37,932 nucleotides of DNA from Candidatus Omnitrophota bacterium (GTDB lineage Bacteria > Omnitrophota > Gorgyraeia > Zapsychrales > Zapsychraceae): NCBI GenBank assembly GCA_016931055.1, contig JAFGFL010000024.1, forward strand, positions 1 to 37,932. The letters are read 5' to 3'. Under the pieces are notes generated by a model that worked only from the letters and a program-made list of their open reading frames with translations, was not told where the DNA came from and did not search any database. This document shows positions 1-6,867 of this stretch, piece after piece (the stretch's first letter is position 1; every line of letters begins with the position of its first letter). The position numbers and the translations under genes are program-made.

Positions 1-2
1 CG

Positions 3-274
3 AGCTTCAGTTTAAAATCATTCAATCAGTACAGTGTAATGGCTTTTAATTATCAACCAAATTTCCGTGTCATAACCAATTAATTATGCAAGGAAATTAC
101 TGGTCAAACGACCTAACTAATGAAGAATCTGATGATTTGACCCTTGGTTTCGGGGTATCCTGGAAACTCAAGCCTTCCCTGGATTTAAGGATCGGTTATT
201 TCCAGGATATTGAAAAATCTTCAGGTGAGGAGGATCGAGTGGCTTTACTGCAAATATATTATTATGGAAAGTGA
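3..274 (+). pseudogene. 3' end of an outer-membrane beta-barrel gene, apparently frame-shifted
   Basis: The last 60 or so residues, from about position 86, alternate polar and aromatic residues and end in QIYYYGK, as expected for the final strands of an outer-membrane barrel. The ATG at 86 has no Shine-Dalgarno, and its frame is closed just upstream by a stop at 47. A different frame (from position 3) is open through the left edge and reads SVMAFNYQPNFRVITN, also barrel-like, before stopping at 81-83. Joining the two frames near 80-86 gives one continuous barrel, so a one-base indel or sequencing error is likely. The 5' part of the gene lies outside the window. The stop overlaps a possible GTG of the next gene, suggesting co-transcription. 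Confidence 0.5.
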
Positions 275-279
275 AAATT

Positions 280-927
280 ATGCGCACATTAATACTTTTA
301 TTAACTTTTGTTTTGCTGTCTGTTAACAATGCGTTTGCGGCTGTGGGATGCGATTTGTCGGATCCGGACCGGGACGTCAAGAGGCTTTTCCCGGAATCGA
401 CGGGATATAAGACCGAATACGTAACCATCGAGGAGAGAGGCGGGCAAGAGCTTGCGGGACAAATAGAAGCGAAATTAGGAGAGGCCCTCGACTCGTTTTA
501 TGAAACCTTAGATGTGCCTTATGCGTTTTATAGGGTTCTGAAAGGGAAGGAAGTTGTCGGGTATGTCCATGGCGTGAACCAAAAAGGGCAATATGGGGGG
601 ATGCAGCTGATCCTTGCCACGGACCTTCATGGGAAAATCCTTGAGTTTTATTATCAAAAAATTTCTTCTCCAGAAGCTAAGCAGTTCCGGGATAAGAATT
701 TTACCAGAAACTTTACGGGACTGACATTAGAGGATTTTCTCGCCCTAACCATTCCGAAAGGGAGTCAAGGCGTGGAAATCCAAGATCCATCCGAAAACAG
801 TCAAAAAGATTTCTTGGCAACGTTAAGGGGAGTTAAGAAGAACCTTATTTTGTTAGATGAATTTGTTTTGGGCAATAATAGCAGCTCAGTTCTTCAGGAG
901 GGGGGAAACAACAATGCGGACAATTAA
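280..927 (+). CDS. exported FMN-binding-domain-like protein
   Basis: The start chosen is ATG 280, with GGAAA at 266-270; a GTG at 271 in the same frame is possible. The protein opens with a clear signal peptide (LILLLTFVLLSVNNAFA). The middle part (GYVHGVNQKGQYGG followed by LILATDLHGKILEFYYQ) resembles the FMN_bind fold of RnfG/NqrC-type and related periplasmic electron-transfer proteins. The SGAT-type Thr used for covalent FMN attachment in RnfG is not visible, so flavin binding is uncertain. The gene overlaps the downstream lipoprotein gene by 14 bases and heads an operon with an ABC exporter. A role in redox chemistry at the envelope is inference. Confidence 0.55.
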   Translation: MRTLILLLTFVLLSVNNAFAAVGCDLSDPDRDVKRLFPESTGYKTEYVTIEERGGQELAGQIEAKLGEALDSFYETLDVPYAFYRVLKGKEVVGYVHGVNQKGQYGGMQLILATDLHGKILEFYYQKISSPEAKQFRDKNFTRNFTGLTLEDFLALTIPKGSQGVEIQDPSENSQKDFLATLRGVKKNLILLDEFVLGNNSSSVLQEGGNNNADN

Positions 928-1276
928 AATTTTCGCTATTCTCTTTGTGGGGATATTGGTCACGGCGGGTTGCGCGAAAGTCGAACACTATGGCCAACCC
1001 CTGAGTTTGCGGGAGACGACAAAAGTTATCGACATCTTGAAAAATCCCGGCCAGTATATTGATAAGATGGTCAAGGTCGAAGGAAAGATCGCAAATGAAT
1101 GCCCGACGGGGTGCTGGTTTAATGTTACGGATGAAACGGGGACGCTTTATATCGATTTATTGGGTGCGAATATCGCGATTCCTCAGAAAGTCGGGCATGA
1201 TGTCATCCTTGAAGGGACCATTAAGGAACGGTCGGGGGTTCCGATCATCCATGGGACAGGAGTTGATATCAAATGA
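914..1276 (+). CDS. small lipoprotein with OB-fold-like (DUF4920-type) domain
   Basis: ATG 914 follows a strong AGGAGG at about 896-901; the frame is open further upstream but lacks a comparable ribosome site. The first 18 residues form a lipoprotein signal with lipobox LVTAGC. The mature part (ILKNPGQYIDKMVKVEGKI, then CPTGCWFNV and a C-terminal ILEGTIKERSGVPIIHGTGV stretch) has the layout of small OB-fold proteins of the DUF4920/NirD-like type. The two Cys in CPTGC may bind a metal or form a disulfide. It overlaps the permease gene by ATGA, so it is translationally coupled to the transporter and may act as its envelope accessory. The exact function is not known. Confidence 0.6.
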   Translation: MRTIKIFAILFVGILVTAGCAKVEHYGQPLSLRETTKVIDILKNPGQYIDKMVKVEGKIANECPTGCWFNVTDETGTLYIDLLGANIAIPQKVGHDVILEGTIKERSGVPIIHGTGVDIK

Positions 1277-2457
1277 ATTTAGTATCATTGTCATATAAAA
1301 ATCTCATTCGTAAGAAGATCCGCACGGGATTGACTGTTGGCGGTGTTGCTATCGCGGTGTCTGTCCTTGTGAGTTTGATGGGCTTTGACAAGGGGTATCA
1401 ACGGGGGCTGAAATCGGATATTGACAAGATGGGATATCAGCTCCTTGTGACGGCAAAAGGATGCCCCTATGAAGCGGCAACGCTTATGCTCCAGGGGGGC
1501 GGCGGGCTGCGCTATATGGAACAAGAAGTGTACAGCAAGATTATCCAAGATAGCCGCATTGACAAAGTCACTCCTCAATTGGTGCATACGGTTGCAGACC
1601 CCGACAAAAATGATGGGCAGGGCGGGATGATGCTTTTTATGGGCATTCATCCTTCGTTACTGGAACTCAAGCCGTGGATGGAATATAAAATGGGAGGATG
1701 GTTTTCCTCGGAGACGGCCCTTGAAGTCATCATGGGATATGAAGCGGCGGAGCTTGAGCAGCGCGTTGTTGGCGACCAGATTTATGTTCCCGGGATCGAT
1801 CAAGTCCTGACGGTGGTCGGGATTTTTAAACGGACAGGGACGCAGGATGACGGGATCATCTTTGTCCCCATCCAAACGGCCCGGGATCTTTTTAAACTTG
1901 ACAATAAGCTTACGGGGATCGGTATTAAATTAAAACAGATTGATGATCTCGTTGATTTTCAGGAAGATTTATATAATGAGCCGGGAATACAGGTTATCAG
2001 CATGGCGCAGGTCCAGGGCACTATTTATAACCTTATTTCCTCAGCGAGGGTCATGACTAATTCGATTGCCTTGATCGCGGTTGTTATTGCCGTGATTGGC
2101 GTAATTAATACGATCCTTATGTCGGTCTTTGAAAGGACCAAAGAGATTGGCGTCATGCGGGCATTGGGGGCTTCACGTTTAGATATTTTCAAGATTATTT
2201 GGTTTGAAACGGTCATGATTTGTTTTATAGGCGGGATTTTTGGGAACATTTTGGCGTTCTTGGGCGGCCATCTTGTTGAGCAGCTAGTCCGGGGTGTCAT
2301 CCCTTATGTGCCCAGCGGCCAGTTGATCTATATTACGGCGCCGCTGGTTTTCTCTTCGTTTTTAGGCGCTGTGGCTATGGGATTAATGGCCGGGATTTAT
2401 CCCGCTATTTGGGCCTCATCGTTGAGGCCGGTGGAAGCTGTCAGAGGAAGCGAGTAA
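1273..2457 (+). CDS. ABC transporter permease, FtsX/MacB type
   Basis: This 394-residue inner-membrane protein has the MacB/LolCE topology. One membrane segment lies at the N terminus (LTVGGVAIAVSVLVSLMGF, about 19-37). A roughly 220-residue periplasmic domain follows, then three C-terminal segments (about 260-285, 315-340, 355-380), with a typical FtsX core (IGVINTILMSVFERTKEIG followed by MRALGAS). The periplasmic domain carries an unusual GCPYEAATLMLQGGGG stretch near residues 56-75. It overlaps the lipoprotein gene before it and lies three bases before its ATPase. Together they form a tripartite or mechanotransmission-type exporter; the substrate is unknown. Confidence 0.85.
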   Translation: MNLVSLSYKNLIRKKIRTGLTVGGVAIAVSVLVSLMGFDKGYQRGLKSDIDKMGYQLLVTAKGCPYEAATLMLQGGGGLRYMEQEVYSKIIQDSRIDKVTPQLVHTVADPDKNDGQGGMMLFMGIHPSLLELKPWMEYKMGGWFSSETALEVIMGYEAAELEQRVVGDQIYVPGIDQVLTVVGIFKRTGTQDDGIIFVPIQTARDLFKLDNKLTGIGIKLKQIDDLVDFQEDLYNEPGIQVISMAQVQGTIYNLISSARVMTNSIALIAVVIAVIGVINTILMSVFERTKEIGVMRALGASRLDIFKIIWFETVMICFIGGIFGNILAFLGGHLVEQLVRGVIPYVPSGQLIYITAPLVFSSFLGAVAMGLMAGIYPAIWASSLRPVEAVRGSE

Positions 2458-2460
2458 CAG

Positions 2461-3129
2461 ATGAACCGAAGCGTTATTACAGGGAAGAGAATGAGTAAGG
2501 TTTACCATTTGCCTGCGGAAGATATCTATGCGGTCAATAATATTGACCTTGATATCCATGAGGGGGATTATGTCGCTATCATGGGGCCTTCAGGTTCCGG
2601 GAAAACGACTTTGTTGGATATCCTTGGATGTATGGACTCGCTCTCGAGTGGGGAACTCAAGGTCTTGGGCTTTGATGTTTCCGGAAAGAAAGAGGATGAA
2701 CTGGTTAAGATCCGCCGCGGCCATATCGGGTTTGTCTTTCAGGAATTCCTACTGATCCCGACATTAACAGCCCTTGAAAATGTTGAGATCCCCTTGCATT
2801 TCGCCCGTAAGAATGTCAAAAGGGCGGAATGTATTGACCTGCTCGGGAAAGTCGGGCTTAAACATCGCATCAACCACCTTCCCAAACAATTATCTGGCGG
2901 TGAGAAACAGCGGGTGGCGATTGCCAGGGCTCTTATGGCATCGCCGAAAATCCTCATTGCCGATGAGCCCACGGGTAATCTGGATACCAAAAATTCCCAA
3001 GAGATCTTTAATGTTTTCCAAAAGCTCAATCAGGAAGGATTAACCATTATTGTCGCGACACATGACGAGCAATTGGGAAAACAGGCCAGGCGTATCCTTC
3101 ACCTGAAAGATGGCAAAATCTGCAGTTAA
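2461..3129 (+). CDS. ABC transporter ATPase, LolD/MacB type
   Basis: This 222-residue cytoplasmic ATPase carries a Walker A (GPSGSGKTT), Q-loop (FVFQEFLLIPTLTALENVE), signature (LSGGEKQR), Walker B (ILIADEPTGNLD) and H-loop (VATHD). The length and the DEPTGNLD form are standard for the LolD/MacB/FtsE group that powers FtsX-type permeases. It follows its permease by three bases and closes the operon. About 170 bases of intergenic DNA follow, holding no visible terminator. Confidence 0.9.
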   Translation: MNRSVITGKRMSKVYHLPAEDIYAVNNIDLDIHEGDYVAIMGPSGSGKTTLLDILGCMDSLSSGELKVLGFDVSGKKEDELVKIRRGHIGFVFQEFLLIPTLTALENVEIPLHFARKNVKRAECIDLLGKVGLKHRINHLPKQLSGGEKQRVAIARALMASPKILIADEPTGNLDTKNSQEIFNVFQKLNQEGLTIIVATHDEQLGKQARRILHLKDGKICS

Positions 3130-3171
3130 AGTGAGCCCAAACCCAAACCGGCCAAGAACCAGATAATCCTG

Positions 3172-3199
3172 TTGATTAATTAATGGCTTGTGGTATAAA
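3172..3199 (+). promoter_or_regulatory. possible sigma70 promoter upstream of the phospholipase-D-family gene
   Basis: TTGATT and TATAAA are separated by 16 bases, about 100 bases before ATG 3299. The match is moderate and the region is AT-rich, so this is a candidate only. Confidence 0.3.
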
Positions 3200-3298
3200 A
3201 GTACAATAATATGAATATCCATATTAGTTAACTGGTCGAGATTGAGATCTTAATAAAGATTTATTTAATTATTTGGCTGTCATTGATTCTGGAGAGAC

Positions 3299-5026
3299 AT
3301 GACTAAAAATCAGCGATATTTAGTTGTTATTTTGTTGAGCATTTGTTCGCTTTCCTGCCGCCATCTTTCCCGGCAACAACCGTTGGCTCCGATCGAAGAC
3401 TTGCACATTTACGAGGACGTGTCTTTCCCAGAGTCTCCCTTTGATGGCAAGGTCAGACAAACGTTTCAAGACAAGACCCACCACATCAGCATCCTGAACG
3501 TTGGGGATGAGGCCCTCTTGGCGCGGATCCATTTGATCCGCGCGGCCCAAAAGGCCATTTATATCCAGACGTTTATCTGGACCAATGACGAGGTCGGCCG
3601 CTGGGTGGTCAAGGAATTGGTGAAGGCGGCCGAACGGGGAGTGAAGATCAAGCTCATGGTGGATTACCTGACGCTGGAGAAGAACCTCAATAATATCGCC
3701 TATCTGGCGGCGATCCATCCGAACATCGAGTTTAAAATTTACAATCCCATCGCGAAGAAGATCAGGCCGTCGGCGCTGCAATTGATCAAGGGATACGGCA
3801 TTGATTTTAAGAAAACGAACAGACGCATGCACAATAAGATTGTTGTCATTGATGACCGCATCGGCATCACGGGTGGGCGGAACATCGAGAATGATTACTA
3901 TGACCGGGGCGCCGGCCGGAATTTTAAGGACCGGGATGTCTTGGTCGTCGGGCCGGAGGTCAAGTCGATGACGGATTCATTCATGGAATATTGGAATTTC
4001 AGACTTTCGGTTGCCGCGGATGATATGGTCGATATCCATCATTTGATCGAAGAAGGGGTTGGCTACGACGCCGACGGGAGCCAAGACATAGGGTTTAACG
4101 CCCTTTTCGGGGACGTTGACTCATGCGCTTCAGATGATGGTTGTATCAAAGAAGCGTTCATTGATGCGGGATTTGATGTGAAAGGAAAAGTTGAGTTTGT
4201 GGCGGATAAACCCGGCAAGAGCGAACGGATCGGGAAATATAAAACGACGGCAGTTACGGATTCAGTGCTCAGTTTTTTAGAAGACTCAAAAGGTTCCATT
4301 GTTATGCAAACGCCTTATTTGATTGTCTCCGGGAAGAGCTCCAAAATTTTTAAGCGACTCCGGCGCAATAACCCCGGCTTGGAGATCCTTGTTTCCAGCA
4401 ATAGCCTCGCGGCGGCTGACCATGTGCACGCTTACGCGTTTTCGTTCAAGAACAAGAAGAGATACGTCAGGAATTTCAGATGGCGGATCTTTGAGTTTAA
4501 ACCTGCCCCGAAAGATGCCGATCTTATGATCAGGCCGATTGCGGCGGTTGTACGGGCCAAAAAGTATTACGTGTGCATTCACGCGAAGTCCTATATTTTT
4601 GATGACAAGATCGCGTGGATCGGGTCGTTTAACCTTGACCCGCGTTCCAAATATTTGAACACCGAAGTGGGATTGGTGGTTCATGACGAGACCGTCGCGG
4701 CGGCATTAAAAAAGGATATTCAAAGGGACATGGCGCCGCAAAACAGCTGGACGATCGGGAAAAAGAAAAACATACCGGTTGTCTCCCATGTCAGCGACTC
4801 GATTGATGATGTGATGGATGCCGTGCCGGTCGTGCATGTCTGGCCGTTCCGTTACACGTCCAACTTTGAGCTGAAAGAGGGAAAAGAAGAGGTGCCGTTC
4901 TATCATGAGAAATTCTATGAGAACTACGATTCCGTGGGGCCGTTCCCGCAGATGGAAATGACCGTCGCCGAGATCGAAACCAGGCTGCTCAAATCGTTTT
5001 TTGGCGTCGTTGAGGGTTTAATGTGA
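3299..5026 (+). CDS. phospholipase D superfamily lipoprotein, cardiolipin synthase C (YmdC)-like
   Basis: The 575-residue protein has two HKD active-site motifs: HNKIVVIDD with GGRN (His about 178) and HAKSYIFDD with GSFNLDPRS (His about 428). Two HKD motifs plus the GGRN/GSFNLD context are typical of the PLDc_ymdC group, which includes E. coli ClsC (phosphatidylethanolamine plus phosphatidylglycerol to cardiolipin). The N terminus (LLSICSLSC) is a plausible lipobox, so it may be membrane-anchored on the periplasmic side. It starts after GGAGAG. It is followed 25 bases later by the nuclease gene. A phosphodiesterase or nuclease activity cannot be excluded, since HKD enzymes vary in substrate. 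Confidence 0.8.
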   Translation: MTKNQRYLVVILLSICSLSCRHLSRQQPLAPIEDLHIYEDVSFPESPFDGKVRQTFQDKTHHISILNVGDEALLARIHLIRAAQKAIYIQTFIWTNDEVGRWVVKELVKAAERGVKIKLMVDYLTLEKNLNNIAYLAAIHPNIEFKIYNPIAKKIRPSALQLIKGYGIDFKKTNRRMHNKIVVIDDRIGITGGRNIENDYYDRGAGRNFKDRDVLVVGPEVKSMTDSFMEYWNFRLSVAADDMVDIHHLIEEGVGYDADGSQDIGFNALFGDVDSCASDDGCIKEAFIDAGFDVKGKVEFVADKPGKSERIGKYKTTAVTDSVLSFLEDSKGSIVMQTPYLIVSGKSSKIFKRLRRNNPGLEILVSSNSLAAADHVHAYAFSFKNKKRYVRNFRWRIFEFKPAPKDADLMIRPIAAVVRAKKYYVCIHAKSYIFDDKIAWIGSFNLDPRSKYLNTEVGLVVHDETVAAALKKDIQRDMAPQNSWTIGKKKNIPVVSHVSDSIDDVMDAVPVVHVWPFRYTSNFELKEGKEEVPFYHEKFYENYDSVGPFPQMEMTVAEIETRLLKSFFGVVEGLM

Positions 5027-5051
5027 GAGGATAAGGAGGTATAACGTTATT

Positions 5052-5867
5052 ATGAACAAAAGAATATTCTTACTTTCCCTTTGTATTGTTTTTTATCCGG
5101 TGTGCGCGCAAGCGGCCGAGATGTATACGATGGAGACCGTTGAACGGGTGATCAGCGGAGATACTTTTAAACTTAAAAGCGGTAAAAAAATCCGTTTAAT
5201 CGGTGTCGACGCGCCAGAAAATGAGCCTAACCAAAAGGCGAGGGAGGATAGCCTGCGGACAGGGCAAACTCTTGACGAGCTACTTAAGAAAGGAAAAGCG
5301 GCAACGGAGTGGGTCAAATCGCGGTTGGAAGGCAAGAGGATATTCCTCAAGTATGACAAAAAGCGCAAGGGGGACAGGGGAGAAGAATTGGTTTATGCCT
5401 ACCTTTATGATGAGGCATTATTTTATGGAGGGATCGTGGAAAGGCAGCTTTTTGAGGATGTGCAGTTCGAATGGTGGCAGCTGCCTGAAAGGGGAAAATA
5501 TGTCTTTCTCAATGCGACGATCATTAAAGGGGGTTATGCGACACCGGAGAAGATCCCTCCTAATGTAAAATATGCGGATTGGTTTGAAAGGGCATTTTGG
5601 GAGGCCAAGGAAGCCAGTGAAGGGCTCTGGAACGTGGATTACTTCGAGGTCCCTTGCACGGAAGAAGGCAGGAAGATAGGGATTTGCGCGGGATGCCTTG
5701 TCAGGTGTTGCAAGCCTTCGATGCCTATTTTTGATCTTGTTGTTGACGGAAAATGCCAAAAGGAACCGGTTATTGGTTCAGGGGGCTATTGCAGTCATTG
5801 CGGCAATAATATTTGCGAGTCCGAACATCTTGAAGATTCGTGCAATTGCCCGAGGGACTGCAAATGA
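5052..5867 (+). CDS. secreted thermonuclease (SNase-like) with Cys-rich C-terminal tail
   Basis: The 271-residue protein has a signal peptide ending near CAQAAEM. The staphylococcal-nuclease fold covers about residues 27-200, with the Ca and catalytic motifs SGDTFKL (Asp37) and IRLIGVDAPE (Arg48, Asp53, Glu56) and a later Arg near 109 in DRGEELVYAYLY. An insertion (residues 60-85) precedes the second half. From about residue 200 the chain is unlike SNase: it carries about 15 Cys and ends in CGNNICESEHLEDSCNCPRDC, a pattern often seen as a C-terminal module of secreted proteins in environmental genomes. The ribosome site AAGGAGG at 5034-5040 is strong. It probably degrades extracellular DNA or RNA; the tail may anchor or stabilise it. 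Confidence 0.8.
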   Translation: MNKRIFLLSLCIVFYPVCAQAAEMYTMETVERVISGDTFKLKSGKKIRLIGVDAPENEPNQKAREDSLRTGQTLDELLKKGKAATEWVKSRLEGKRIFLKYDKKRKGDRGEELVYAYLYDEALFYGGIVERQLFEDVQFEWWQLPERGKYVFLNATIIKGGYATPEKIPPNVKYADWFERAFWEAKEASEGLWNVDYFEVPCTEEGRKIGICAGCLVRCCKPSMPIFDLVVDGKCQKEPVIGSGGYCSHCGNNICESEHLEDSCNCPRDCK

Positions 5868-5903
5868 AATCACGATGAAACGAATGAAAGTCAGGAGCAT
5901 GAG

Positions 5904-6860
5904 ATGAAGATTATCTATGACAAAATATTTCTTGAGCATGACACGGGCATGCATCCGGAGAACAAAAAACGCCTTTTGGCGTTAGGCGATTTACCTCAGA
6001 CAAAGATTGAAAACGGTGAGAAATACCTTGGGCTTATTCACGATAAAGGGTACGTTTCCCGCATAAAAGAGGTTTGCAAGACCGGCGGGCACCTGGATGC
6101 GGACACGGTCGTGTCCCATAAAAGTTATGAGGCGGCTGTCTGCGCGGTCGGGGCGACCGTCACGGCATCAGAAAGCAATGATTTCGCGCTTGTGCGCCCT
6201 CCCGGGCACCATGCGCACCCCGACCGCGCCAGCGGTTTCTGTGTTTTCAATAATGTGGCCATCGCGGCCCAGAAATTGGCCAATGAAGGAAAGAAGGTCC
6301 TGATCTTTGATTTTGACAGCCATCTCGGCGATGGGACAGAAAAGGTTTTTTACGAATCGGATAAAGTGTTCTATTGGTCCCTGCATCAGTACCCGGCCTT
6401 CCCGGGATGGGGAGATGAGAATGAGATCGGGAGAGGGAAGGGGAAGGGTTTTACCGTCAATGTCCCTTTGCCTCCGGGGACAGGCGACGACCTGTTTTGG
6501 AAGGCCGTTGACTCGGTTTTGCCGATAGTCAAGCAATTTTCGCCTGATGCGGTTGCGGTTTCCGCGGGCTTTGATGGGCATCATTCTGACCTGCTTCTGA
6601 ACCTGCGATTGACTGCGACGACATATTATCGCCTCGGGACAATGCTTAAGAATAATTTTAAAAATGCTTTCGCAACTCTCGAAGGAGGATATAATATTGA
6701 CTATTTACCCAGGTGTATCCATAATTTTCTTAATGGAGTTAATGGAGAAAAAATTGACCTTCAAGAGGACCTCACCGACTCATCGATCCAGGTCACGGAT
6801 GAATTTGAATTGAGGATGAGCGGTCTATTGAATAACCTCAAGCCGTTTTGGAGAATATAG
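5904..6860 (+). CDS. histone deacetylase family protein (AcuC/acetylpolyamine amidohydrolase-like)
   Basis: This 318-residue protein has the full zinc deacetylase signature. RPPGHHA carries His102/103, FDFDSHLGDGTE supplies Asp138 and His140, and AVSAGFDGHHSD supplies Asp224. TLEGGYN lies near the C terminus. The usual DxHHGNGT is changed to DSHLGDGT, as in several bacterial members. Bacterial homologues remove acetyl groups from acetyl-CoA synthetase (AcuC) or from polyamines. The gene ends seven bases before an acyl-CoA synthetase/acetyltransferase fusion, which favours a protein-lysine deacetylase role. No signal peptide is present, so it acts in the cytoplasm. Confidence 0.88.
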   Translation: MKIIYDKIFLEHDTGMHPENKKRLLALGDLPQTKIENGEKYLGLIHDKGYVSRIKEVCKTGGHLDADTVVSHKSYEAAVCAVGATVTASESNDFALVRPPGHHAHPDRASGFCVFNNVAIAAQKLANEGKKVLIFDFDSHLGDGTEKVFYESDKVFYWSLHQYPAFPGWGDENEIGRGKGKGFTVNVPLPPGTGDDLFWKAVDSVLPIVKQFSPDAVAVSAGFDGHHSDLLLNLRLTATTYYRLGTMLKNNFKNAFATLEGGYNIDYLPRCIHNFLNGVNGEKIDLQEDLTDSSIQVTDEFELRMSGLLNNLKPFWRI

Positions 6861-6867
6861 GAGCAAC

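Noticed and set aside
3320-3832. Minus-strand open frame of 170 codons inside the phospholipase-D-family gene
   Set aside because: Fully inside a gene with both HKD motifs; no ribosome site or recognisable product.
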